48,403 nt of DNA from positions 7,501 through 55,903 of the forward strand of contig JAJRWB010000052.1 in the NCBI GenBank assembly GCA_024276995.1, read 5' to 3'. Source of the stretch: Candidatus Eiseniibacteriota bacterium. GTDB lineage: Bacteria > Orphanbacterota > Orphanbacteria > Orphanbacterales > Orphanbacteraceae. Both the position numbers and the translations under genes were made by a program. This document shows positions 41,435 to 48,403 of the stretch, piece by piece (position 1 is the first letter of the stretch; each line of letters opens with the position of its first letter). A model generated the notes under the pieces. The model saw only the letters and a program-made list of their open reading frames with translations, was not told where the DNA came from and did no database searches.

Positions 41435-43860
41435 CGTAAACCCCCTATCTGCTCCCGGGCGAGCAGGGCATTCCTCTTCGCGGTCTCGGCGGAAGGCGAG
41501 CCGGGCGCCACGGCGGCCGCCTTCTCCCAGACCCGGATCGCCTCCTCGTAATGGCCGAGTCCGGCGAGGGCGACTCCCAGGTTGAGAAGAATGTCGGCAT
41601 CCCCCAGGTCGAGCTCGCTTCCCTTCGTGTACTGCCGGACAGCCTCCTCCAGGTTCCCGGCCTCGCGGTAGAAGTTCCCGATCCCGTAGTACCCCTTTGC
41701 GAAGCCGGGATTCTTCTCGACCGCCTTCGTCAGGAGGGTGAACGCCTCCTTCTTCTTCCCGAGTCCCTTCGCGAGAAGAGCGAAATTATAGTACGCCTCC
41801 ACCAGCTGCGGATCGTTCTCGATCGCTCTTTTGTAATACACGATCGCCTTCTCGAGGTTCTTCTCCTCGTTGTAGATATTGGCCAAGTTGTAGTACGGTT
41901 CGGCGAAATCATCCCTGCTCTCGATCGCTTTCCGGAAGAACTTGATCGCCTCCTCACGTCGTCCGATCGTCTTGTACACCTTCCCCAGCCCGTTGAAGGC
42001 GGCCGGGGAATCGGGGTAGGTGGCGAGTTCCTTCTGGTATTCCTCGGCGGCACGATCGGTATCGCCGCCGGTGAGGTAGACATCCCCGAGGCGTAGGTGC
42101 GCCTCCTCGTACTTCGGGTCGATTCGGAGGATTTCCTCGAGGTCGGCCACGGCCTGATCGCTTTCGCCTCGCTTGAAATGGAGGGCGGCCGACAGACCGA
42201 TCAAGCTGAGACTCGGCGGGGCAAGCCTCGACGCGCGTGCGATCATGTTATCCGCGCCGCCGAGATCGCCCGCCGACAGATACGCCTGCGCCAACGACTT
42301 GATCAGTTCGAGGTTGCGCGGATCGACCTTCTCCAGTTCTTCGAAAACAGCGATTGCTTCGCCGAGATCCCCCTTGCCCTGGAGAGTCCGCCCGTATTGA
42401 TACCTTGCAATCAGGCCGATCTTATCCTTCGGATCGGCGCGATCGCCCGCCCCGTCCACGTCCGCACCCCGCGTCCCCTTTCGCGAAGTCACATAGCCGA
42501 GGGCCTCCAGCTTCTCCCGGCTCTTGACGTCGACGGAAAAAACCTCGTCCTCATCCGCTTTTGCCCGGTCTTCCACGAGAATCGGATCGAGAAGACGACG
42601 AAACGCATCGACCTTGTCCTGAAAGCGATCCGCCACATTCGTCGTCTCCTGCGGGTCGTCGCTCAGGCGGTAGAGTTCCTCGCGGGGGACGCGGATGAAC
42701 TTCCATTCGTCTCCGCTCAGCGCCCGAACCGCACTCCAGCCGAAATCCTCCAGCGGGGACATCGATTCGGAATAGTTCACCAGTTCGAGAGAAACCCCCG
42801 GATCGATAAGAAGAGGGACGAGACTCACACCATCGACGCCGTCGAGGGGGGCCAACCCGGCGAGATCGAGGAGCGTGGGCGCGATGTCCACACCACGTAC
42901 CTGGCTGCGCACCACCGAACCCCGCCTGAGAGATGCGCGTGAGAACTCTTCACGGTCGGGCCAGGAAACGATCAGCGGGATACGTATGGTCGATTCATAA
43001 ACGAATACGCCGTGGGTCGACTCGCCGTGATCGCCGAGAGATTCGCCGTGATCGCCCGTGAGCACGACGATCGTCTTCTTCCGAAGTCCGAATCGGTCGA
43101 GCGTCTCGAACAGTCTTTCCAGTTCGCTGTCGACGAATGCGATCTCTCCATCGTACGGGGATTCCCGGTAACGCGAACGGAAAGGTTCGGGAGGTTCGTA
43201 ACGCCAGTGCGGATCGAAAAAATGAAGAAAGAGGAACGTCTTCTTCTTCTTCGTTCGGCTGAGCCAGTCGATCGCCCTGTTGACCACGTCGTCCGCCGTG
43301 CGCTCCGAAACATCATAGAGATCCTCCAGGTCCTTGGGAGGGAACCGGTCGTCGTATAGATCGAATCCCTGGTCGAGGCCGAACCGGGAATCGAGGGGGA
43401 ATGCCCCGACGATCGCCGCCGTGGCGTATCCATTCGCCTTCATCGTCTCGGCGAGCGTGTTGATACGCTCCCCGAGCCGGTACGTGCCGTTGTTCCGGAC
43501 CCTGTGGCGGTAGGGGAAAAGACCGGTCATGAAGGTCGAATGGGACGGGAGCGTCAGGGGAATGCTCGACACCGCCCTCGCGAACCGCGCGCCGCCGGCG
43601 GCGAGGGCATCGATGGCGGGCGTTTCGATTCTCTCGTAACCGTAGCAGCCGAGATGGTCGGGCCGACACGTATCGATGGAGATGAACAGCACCGAAAGGC
43701 CCTCGTCGGCGAACGATACGGCGCGCCCCGAAGATGCCCCCGCCTGGGGCGCATCGTCCCCGCCGCCGGGACTCTTCCGCTCTCGTTCTCCCCCCGAACC
43801 GCATCCACCAACAAGTAGAAGGATAATGAACAGGAGCGTGGCTCTCGATGGAGTGTTCAT
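41431..43860 (-). CDS. Sulfatase-like lipoprotein (Thr nucleophile) fused to TPR array
   Basis: An 809-aa protein. It has a lipoprotein signal (ATLLFIILLLVGGC, C20). From about 60 to 420 is an alkaline-phosphatase-superfamily sulfatase fold: ISIDTCRPDHLGCYGY (metal Asp), LTLPSHSTFMTG, and LTGDHGESLGDHGE (distal metal site). The classic C/S-x-P-S-R is replaced by T-L-P-S-H, so it lacks a formylglycine site; a Thr nucleophile is used by phosphoethanolamine and glycerolphosphate transferases. About eight TPRs follow from roughly residue 475 (AFNGLGKVYKTIGRREEAI, PYYNLANIYNEEKNLEKAI). The ATG at 43860 overlaps the glycosyltransferase stop by 4 nt. A phospho- or sulfo-group transfer or removal on an envelope substrate is inferred. 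Confidence 0.93.
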   Translation of the reverse strand: MNTPSRATLLFIILLLVGGCGSGGERERKSPGGGDDAPQAGASSGRAVSFADEGLSVLFISIDTCRPDHLGCYGYERIETPAIDALAAGGARFARAVSSIPLTLPSHSTFMTGLFPYRHRVRNNGTYRLGERINTLAETMKANGYATAAIVGAFPLDSRFGLDQGFDLYDDRFPPKDLEDLYDVSERTADDVVNRAIDWLSRTKKKKTFLFLHFFDPHWRYEPPEPFRSRYRESPYDGEIAFVDSELERLFETLDRFGLRKKTIVVLTGDHGESLGDHGESTHGVFVYESTIRIPLIVSWPDREEFSRASLRRGSVVRSQVRGVDIAPTLLDLAGLAPLDGVDGVSLVPLLIDPGVSLELVNYSESMSPLEDFGWSAVRALSGDEWKFIRVPREELYRLSDDPQETTNVADRFQDKVDAFRRLLDPILVEDRAKADEDEVFSVDVKSREKLEALGYVTSRKGTRGADVDGAGDRADPKDKIGLIARYQYGRTLQGKGDLGEAIAVFEELEKVDPRNLELIKSLAQAYLSAGDLGGADNMIARASRLAPPSLSLIGLSAALHFKRGESDQAVADLEEILRIDPKYEEAHLRLGDVYLTGGDTDRAAEEYQKELATYPDSPAAFNGLGKVYKTIGRREEAIKFFRKAIESRDDFAEPYYNLANIYNEEKNLEKAIVYYKRAIENDPQLVEAYYNFALLAKGLGKKKEAFTLLTKAVEKNPGFAKGYYGIGNFYREAGNLEEAVRQYTKGSELDLGDADILLNLGVALAGLGHYEEAIRVWEKAAAVAPGSPSAETAKRNALLAREQIGGLR

Positions 43861-45980
43861 TCCGGCCTTTCTCCTTCCGCACGGGAAAGCGCCCGCTCGG
43901 CCATCCGGATGTTCTGGATCACGGGGTTGGCCGGGTCGTAGGCGAGAATCCTCTTCCACGTGGCGATCGCCCCGTGCAGATCCCCTCCATGATACTGTAC
44001 CAGGCCGATATTGCAGAGCGCCGCCGAGTGTCGAGGATCGAGAGAAAGCGCGCGGTTGTATTCCGCGAGCGCCTCGTCGACGAGTCCCTCTTCTTCGAGG
44101 ATTCCGCCGAGTCGGTTCCTCAGGTCGGCGTTCTCCCCGATCCGCGCCAAGCCGTTGCGGACCGCCTTTTCCGCCTCGGCGAGTTTCCCATCCGCCTCGA
44201 GAGCATTGCTCAGGTTCCGGACGAAAAGAATGTTTCGCGGATCGAGTTCGCACGCCTTCCGATACTCTTCCACCGCCTCGCCGAATCGATCCAGGTCGTA
44301 AAGACAGTTTCCCAGGTTGTAATGGGCGATCGCCCAGTCGGGGCGAAGCCGGATCGCCTCCCTGAACTCGGGAAGCGCTTTTTCATCTTCCATGCGACCT
44401 CGAAGAGCGATGCCGAGGGTGACGTACGCTTCAGCGAAGGTCGGTATGATCCTCAGCGCTTTCCGACTGTACTTCTCGGCCTCATCGTACCTCCCCTCCC
44501 CTTGATAAAGGCGGGCGAGGCCGTAAAGGGCGGTGGCGTGATCGGGGAGGAACTCGAGGGCGCTGCGATACGTCTTCTCCGCTTCACGGACCTCGCCGAT
44601 GTCATAAAGGCTGTTCGCGAGGTGGGTGAGAGAGAAGCCGCGCGAGGCGCGCCGTTCTCCCCCCGGCGACGCCTCGTTGGCGAGCACGAAGAGGAGTCCC
44701 ACCCCCGCCACACTCCACAGCCGCCGCGAAAGGCCCCACGAGCGGAAACCGGCCGCGAGGGCCGTCACGCCGACCGCACAGACGGGGATCAGCAGGGCCG
44801 CGAAGGGCATCCTGTACCGGGAATGCGTGTAGAAAAGGAGCGTGGAGAGAAACTGGGCGGCGAGGAAGAGGAAAAGAACCCCTCCTTTCCGCTTTCTCCA
44901 AAGGACGATCATCCCGACCACGCCGAGCGGCGCGATCAGGCCGAAGATGAAGGGGAGCCACCGGAGCGCGCGGTTGCTCTCTTGGTAGAAATACAGGTCC
45001 GCATTGTCCGGGATTTCATAGTCGTTCCAGAAGAGCGCCGTCTTGCGGGCGAGGAGAACGAGCCAGTCCACCGGATGGCCGGCGATCCACTCCGCCCCCC
45101 GCCGCATCCAGTAGCGGGACACCTCCGAGGGCTTGAGGCGCATTCCCGCCTCCTTCTCGGCGATCCGCTTCGATTCGTAGACATTGATATTCTCCGGCGT
45201 CAGGAGGATCCCCTCCGGAAAGGAGAAGACGCCCCTCGCCTTCTCGTTGTTTCCCATGTAGAAATTGACGCCGCCGTGGGAGGAGACGAGGACGAAATCC
45301 TCCCCCCGGATCCAGTTCCGAGCCGTTACCGGGAGGATCGGGAGGAGGAAGCCCACTGCGAGGAGTGCCGCGCCGGACGCGCGGCGTGTCCGCCGCCGAT
45401 CGAGAAAGAGCCCGGCGAGGAGGAGCGGCAGGAGGAGAATCAGGTTCCCCTGGACGAGGGTCCCCACGCCGAGGAGAAGTCCGGCGCCGAAGAGAAGGGG
45501 GGAAGAGCGCCTCTCCTCCCAACGGAAGAGAAGCTCCACGAGCGCCAGATTCACGAAGATTCCCGCCGTGGTGGGAAGGAGGAAGACCTCGAAGAAAAGG
45601 AGCGGCCTGTAAAACGCGCCGATCAACAGCGCCGCCGTTCCCGCCGTCGGTCCTCCGAGGCGCTTGGCGATCTTGTAGATCAGGACGAGGCTTCCCAGCC
45701 CAAGAAGCATCTGGAAGATCACCACCGGGAGCGTCGCCTCGCCGAACAGTTTGTAGAAGAGTCCCAGGAAGTACGGGTAGAAGGGATTCGTGGCGAACAC
45801 GGCGAAGGGATACCCGTCCCCCGCCGCGATCCTCTTCGCCAGGTCGCTGTAGACGCGGGCGTCGACCATCGGGTGGCGGAAAAGAGGGAACGAGCGGATT
45901 TCGAGAAGAAAGGCGAATCTCCAGGCCGCGGCGGCGATCACGATCGATACGGGAAGGAGTGGGAACTTTCCTCGGCTCAC
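43857..45980 (-). CDS. ArnT/PMT-like membrane glycosyltransferase fused to TPR array
   Basis: A 707-aa protein. The N-terminal ~450 residues are a GT-C-type membrane enzyme with about ten hydrophobic segments. The first periplasmic loop carries acidic residues (MVDARVYSDLAKRI) where PMT/ArnT enzymes have their catalytic Asp/Glu. Later features include TARNWIRGEDF and a YTHSRYRMP loop. From about 490 are seven or so TPRs (THLANSLYDIGEVREAEKTY, AHYNLGNCLYDLDRFGEAV). Such enzymes move a sugar from a lipid carrier to lipid or protein on the outer face of the inner membrane. The GTG at 45980 overlaps the beta-helix stop (GTGA); the 31 codons upstream are shadow sequence. Donor and acceptor are unknown. 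Confidence 0.9.
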   Translation of the reverse strand: MSRGKFPLLPVSIVIAAAAWRFAFLLEIRSFPLFRHPMVDARVYSDLAKRIAAGDGYPFAVFATNPFYPYFLGLFYKLFGEATLPVVIFQMLLGLGSLVLIYKIAKRLGGPTAGTAALLIGAFYRPLLFFEVFLLPTTAGIFVNLALVELLFRWEERRSSPLLFGAGLLLGVGTLVQGNLILLLPLLLAGLFLDRRRTRRASGAALLAVGFLLPILPVTARNWIRGEDFVLVSSHGGVNFYMGNNEKARGVFSFPEGILLTPENINVYESKRIAEKEAGMRLKPSEVSRYWMRRGAEWIAGHPVDWLVLLARKTALFWNDYEIPDNADLYFYQESNRALRWLPFIFGLIAPLGVVGMIVLWRKRKGGVLFLFLAAQFLSTLLFYTHSRYRMPFAALLIPVCAVGVTALAAGFRSWGLSRRLWSVAGVGLLFVLANEASPGGERRASRGFSLTHLANSLYDIGEVREAEKTYRSALEFLPDHATALYGLARLYQGEGRYDEAEKYSRKALRIIPTFAEAYVTLGIALRGRMEDEKALPEFREAIRLRPDWAIAHYNLGNCLYDLDRFGEAVEEYRKACELDPRNILFVRNLSNALEADGKLAEAEKAVRNGLARIGENADLRNRLGGILEEEGLVDEALAEYNRALSLDPRHSAALCNIGLVQYHGGDLHGAIATWKRILAYDPANPVIQNIRMAERALSRAEGERPE

Positions 45981-47203
45981 CGCCGGTTTGCTCCGTCGAG
46001 GGGAGGCTCGCCCGGACGGGGCGGTTCGCCGCATACTGTTTCGTAGCAGCCGGCGAGCGGTTGTTCGAGGCAAGGAGAATCGCGTCGCGGCCTTTGATCG
46101 GAAAGATCGTCGCAGAGCATCGGGTCGACTCTACGCGTCCCGCCCGGCTCCACGGCGCCCGAGGGAGGATCGGCGATCCACACGATGTTCTCCGCCACGG
46201 TCAGTTCCACGCCGCCTTCTCGGAGCAACCACGGTCCCGGCGAGCGAACGAAGACGTTCCCGGAAATCGTCGCCTCGCCGCCGCCGTCCGCACGGATTCC
46301 GCCGGAGACGGGACTGTAGTTGCGCACCAGCGTATTGCGCGTACACTCGAGGGAACTCTTCCACGAGGAGACGGCGCCTCCCTTGTAGCCGCAACGATTC
46401 TCCACCATCACGTTTCCTTCCACGCTCCCTTCCACCTCTTGGAGGAACGAGACCGCCCCCCCCCTCATGCGCGCGTCGTTCCGTACGAAGCGGTTCGCCC
46501 CGATCGTGACGCGGCACCTCTTGAGAACCGCGACACCTCCTCCCGAGTCGAAGAGGACCCGGTTACCGTCGAAGATATTTCCCCGGATCTCGGCGGAGGC
46601 ATCCTCGAGGAGCGCCATTCCTCCCCCGTGGAAGATCACGGAGTTGCGCTCGAACACGTTGTTTTCCACCACTCCCCGCGCCCCGCGAAGAAAACAGAGT
46701 CCCCCCCCATGATAGCGGGCGTAGTTGTGGACAATCGAATTGTTCCGGATCTCGGCGCTCCAGTCGCCGTTGATGAGGATACCTCCGCCGTTTCCCCCAT
46801 CGAACCAGCCGTTCCGGATGACGAATCCGTCGACCACCACATGCCCGCCCGAGGAACCGAAGAAACGGAACACCGCACTCTCCTTCCCGTCGGCGTCCAC
46901 GATGACAGGGAAGAGGGCCGGGTCACGACGGGAATAATCGGCCGACCAACCTCCCAGGAGAACGACTCCCTTCGAGGAGGCGACCCCCTCCCTGTAGAGA
47001 CCCTCCGCCACCAGGATAGTGTCGCCCGATGCGGCCAGGTCGATCGCGCCTTGCACCGACGACACGTCGCGCGGAACGCGCACCACGGCGCCCGACGCAT
47101 CCCCCACCGCCGATAGCCCGAGGACGAGGCCGAGAACAAGGGCGACGACCGGCGCCGGACGCACCGGCATACGCTCCGTATTCTGTGCGGATGTGTATCT
47201 CAT
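45977..47203 (-). CDS. Exported right-handed beta-helix protein, first gene of TPR-enzyme operon
   Basis: A 408-aa protein with a signal peptide (VVALVLGLVLGLSAVGDASGA) and regular beta-helix coils (RNNSIVHNYARYHGGGLCF, ENNVFERNSVIFHGGGMAL, RGNIFDGNRVLFDSGGGVAV). The start VPRDVSSVQGAIDLAASGDTILVAEG is typical of this fold. It lacks the W-G-x-V-K tag of the 26835 protein and ends in a Pro-rich segment. Two starts are possible: ATG at 47203, only 8 bp after a perfect TATAAT and so nearly leaderless, or ATG at 47170, which gives a shorter signal peptide but a badly spaced CGGAG. It overlaps the glycosyltransferase start, so it is co-translated with the modifying enzymes downstream. Confidence 0.88.
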   Translation of the reverse strand: MRYTSAQNTERMPVRPAPVVALVLGLVLGLSAVGDASGAVVRVPRDVSSVQGAIDLAASGDTILVAEGLYREGVASSKGVVLLGGWSADYSRRDPALFPVIVDADGKESAVFRFFGSSGGHVVVDGFVIRNGWFDGGNGGGILINGDWSAEIRNNSIVHNYARYHGGGLCFLRGARGVVENNVFERNSVIFHGGGMALLEDASAEIRGNIFDGNRVLFDSGGGVAVLKRCRVTIGANRFVRNDARMRGGAVSFLQEVEGSVEGNVMVENRCGYKGGAVSSWKSSLECTRNTLVRNYSPVSGGIRADGGGEATISGNVFVRSPGPWLLREGGVELTVAENIVWIADPPSGAVEPGGTRRVDPMLCDDLSDQRPRRDSPCLEQPLAGCYETVCGEPPRPGEPPLDGANRR

Positions 47204-47211
47204 CGCCTTCG

Positions 47212-47217
47212 ATTATA
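47212..47217 (-). promoter_or_regulatory. Perfect TATAAT -10 box before the beta-helix/GT/sulfatase/TPR operon
   Basis: TATAAT on the minus strand, 8 bp before the ATG at 47203. No good -35 hexamer was found at 16-18 bp. Predicted start is within a few bases of the ATG. Confidence 0.45.
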
Positions 47218-47268
47218 TCGGTAAAGTGCGCGGCACGATACCCAGAAGTCACCGGGCGCTTCCGGCGA

Positions 47269-47889
47269 TCACCGGATGATCGAACGGTTTCCCTTCCACA
47301 CGATCCGCCTCGGCGCCGACGTGGGACAGCGGCAGCTGTCGCTCTCTTCGCCCACCGGGCAGAATCGGCCGGTGGCGTACGCCACGGTGAAATAGGCGGA
47401 CCACCGGGAATCGATGATCAACCGGATCGGCTCGTCCTTCGCCGCGGTGTAGAAAGCCGTTCCGATCACCGCCGGCGAATCCCACGGCTTCGTGAATGTG
47501 AAGTCGGTCGCCTGCACGGCATAGCATTTCGCCCGCCGGTTCGCCTCTTCGATCCACGAAGATCGGTCGGCCGGGTCGACGATCAGCGGGATATCGGTCC
47601 ACCCGTCGGGAGTGTGGTAGACGAAACTGTCGATGAGGACCGTGCTGCTGTCGTGAACGCAGAAGGTGCACGCCACCGAAGTGAGGGGATTCGGCATCCG
47701 GCTGAAAAAGAGATCGAACGTGCCGTTTCGCCCGGCAGCGCCGCGCGGGTCGATCGTCATCTCGTCCGCGCCGGAACACTCGAGATCGCCGTCCCGGTCG
47801 ATACCCACATACTGGGCGGAAACCGCCGGCGCGAGGATCGCCAGCAAGAAAAAGTGTATCGCAGCAACGCCGCTCAATCGATGCTCCAT
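47269..47889 (-). CDS. Exported Cys-containing protein with C-terminal W-K-G-N-R-S-I-I-R tag
   Basis: A 206-aa unrecognised secreted protein. The signal peptide is HFFLLAILAPAVSA (cleavage near residue 25). An early acidic stretch (GIDRDGDLECSGADE) may bind calcium. The body shares CTFCVxDS, QATDFTF and an ending with the neighbour at 47950, so the two are paralogs. Near the end are CPVGEESDSCRCP and then RRIVWKGNRSIIR, a divergent form of the C-terminal tag. The ATG at 47889 has GGAGG 10 nt upstream, partly inside a hairpin. It may be a surface protein stabilised by disulfides; no enzyme motif is seen. Confidence 0.85.
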   Translation of the reverse strand: MEHRLSGVAAIHFFLLAILAPAVSAQYVGIDRDGDLECSGADEMTIDPRGAAGRNGTFDLFFSRMPNPLTSVACTFCVHDSSTVLIDSFVYHTPDGWTDIPLIVDPADRSSWIEEANRRAKCYAVQATDFTFTKPWDSPAVIGTAFYTAAKDEPIRLIIDSRWSAYFTVAYATGRFCPVGEESDSCRCPTSAPRRIVWKGNRSIIR

Positions 47890-47892
47890 GGG

Positions 47893-47920
47893 AAAAGGGC
47901 CTCCACCATCGTGAAGGCCC
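47893..47920 (-). terminator. Hairpin with T-tail that overlaps a Shine-Dalgarno
   Basis: GGGCCT (47915-47920 on minus) pairs with AGGCCC (47897-47902), followed by TTTT. It can end the 47950 gene's transcript. The GGAGG of the 47889 start (47900-47904) lies in its 3' arm, so folding could also block translation of the downstream paralog. Confidence 0.6.
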
Positions 47921-47949
47921 CGAAACCGCTTCTCTGCACCTCGTCCGAC

Positions 47950-48403
47950 CTAGCGGAAGAGTTCCTTGATCGCCCCCCAGCTCACATCCTCGGTGGCCGA
48001 CGCGCCGGTGTTGATACACTGGCAGTTCGGGTCGGGATCGCCCGCTACGAGGGCGCACGACCCGGAGGTGAAGCCGGTGGTGAACCAGCCGGAATTGGCG
48101 CCGTCGATGTGAAACCCGAGATTCCCATTCTTCGCCACATTGAATGAGAACGTGCCGTAGTAATGTTTTCCAGCGCCGATCGCGGCAGCGAACGTGAAGT
48201 CGGTCGCCTGGGCGAGCCAGCATCTGTAAGAAGGGTACGCCGTCTTGATCCAGTCCGAAACCCCGACGCTGGCGGAATTGTCGACGGAGTTCTGAAGACC
48301 GGTCACCGTCCACGCCGCATCCGTAATCTCCTGGCCGGGCGTCCACAGCTCGCTCGCCACATCCACCATGGTCGAATCTTCCACGCAGAACGTGCAGTTG
48401 AAC
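47950..48403 (-). CDS. Exported Cys-containing paralog with C-terminal W-G-A-I-K-E-L-F-R tag (5' truncated)
   Basis: The frame is open to the window edge (150 residues visible), so the real start and any signal peptide lie outside; the GTG at 48384 is internal. It shares with the 47269 protein FNCTFCVEDST (there ACTFCVHDSST), a W-I-x-x-A-Y segment, CWLAQATDFTF (there CYAVQATDFTF), and a cysteine cluster (CQC against CRC) before the end. The last residues are VSWGAIKELFR then TAG, matching the end of the 26835 beta-helix protein. The region between is Gly/Ser-rich beta sequence. Function is unknown. Confidence 0.85.
   Translation of the reverse strand, partial: FNCTFCVEDSTMVDVASELWTPGQEITDAAWTVTGLQNSVDNSASVGVSDWIKTAYPSYRCWLAQATDFTFAAAIGAGKHYYGTFSFNVAKNGNLGFHIDGANSGWFTTGFTSGSCALVAGDPDPNCQCINTGASATEDVSWGAIKELFR

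Overview
The window is GC-rich chromosomal DNA (apart from a few AT-rich promoter islands) from a Gram-negative bacterium with an outer membrane. It encodes OmpA-type and PorV-type barrels, lipoproteins, a class A penicillin-binding protein and peptidoglycan recycling enzymes. FlgD-like Ig domains at the C-termini of secreted proteins, thrombospondin type 3 calcium repeats, a gingipain/PorU-like C25 peptidase, beta-helix proteins and enzyme-TPR fusions together point to the FCB group or a neighbouring candidate phylum such as Eisenbacteria or Krumholzibacteria. That placement is inference from gene content; no rRNA gene is present. No IS element, prophage, CRISPR array or plasmid feature was seen.

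Layout. 1-7.4 kb is housekeeping: the 3' end of a PBP1A gene (+) converges on a minus-strand pair (alanine racemase and a small membrane protein). Then come an HD-domain hydrolase overlapping a FabV-like reductase, an RRM RNA-binding protein with a strong terminator, two VOC proteins, and mazG (+). 7.5-27.8 kb is surface biology, all on the minus strand. It holds a PorV-barrel/TSP3/OmpA hybrid, a giant Ig-repeat secreted protein of about 4,940 codons broken by one in-frame TAA, a barrel with a TSP3 tail coupled to a DUF1844 protein, and a beta-helix protein. 28.2-34.1 kb has a tRNA-Asp and a tightly overlapping operon for cell-wall sugar recycling: SSS symporter, AnmK, a SpoIID/LytB lipoprotein (split by an in-frame TAG) and NagZ. 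34.3-40.1 kb has a PorU-like C25 peptidase divergent from an FG-GAP propeller protein. 40.1-47.2 kb is a four-gene overlapping operon: beta-helix protein, ArnT/PMT-like glycosyltransferase fused to TPRs, sulfatase-like lipoprotein with a Thr nucleophile fused to TPRs, and a TPR protein. 47.3 kb to the end holds two tandem paralogous exported Cys-containing proteins; the second is cut by the window edge.

Most interesting observations. (1) Three exported proteins end exactly in a short W-G-x-[VI]-K-x-[IL]-F-R-like motif preceded by cysteines, which looks like a C-terminal sorting tag distinct from the FlgD-like domain. (2) PorV-OmpA, a PorU-like peptidase and FlgD-like C-terminal domains occur together, suggesting a type IX-like surface export and attachment route. 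(3) Two otherwise intact reading frames are each broken by a single in-frame stop with no frame change. (4) The glycosyltransferase-TPR / sulfatase-like-TPR / TPR operon may be a surface-modification system.
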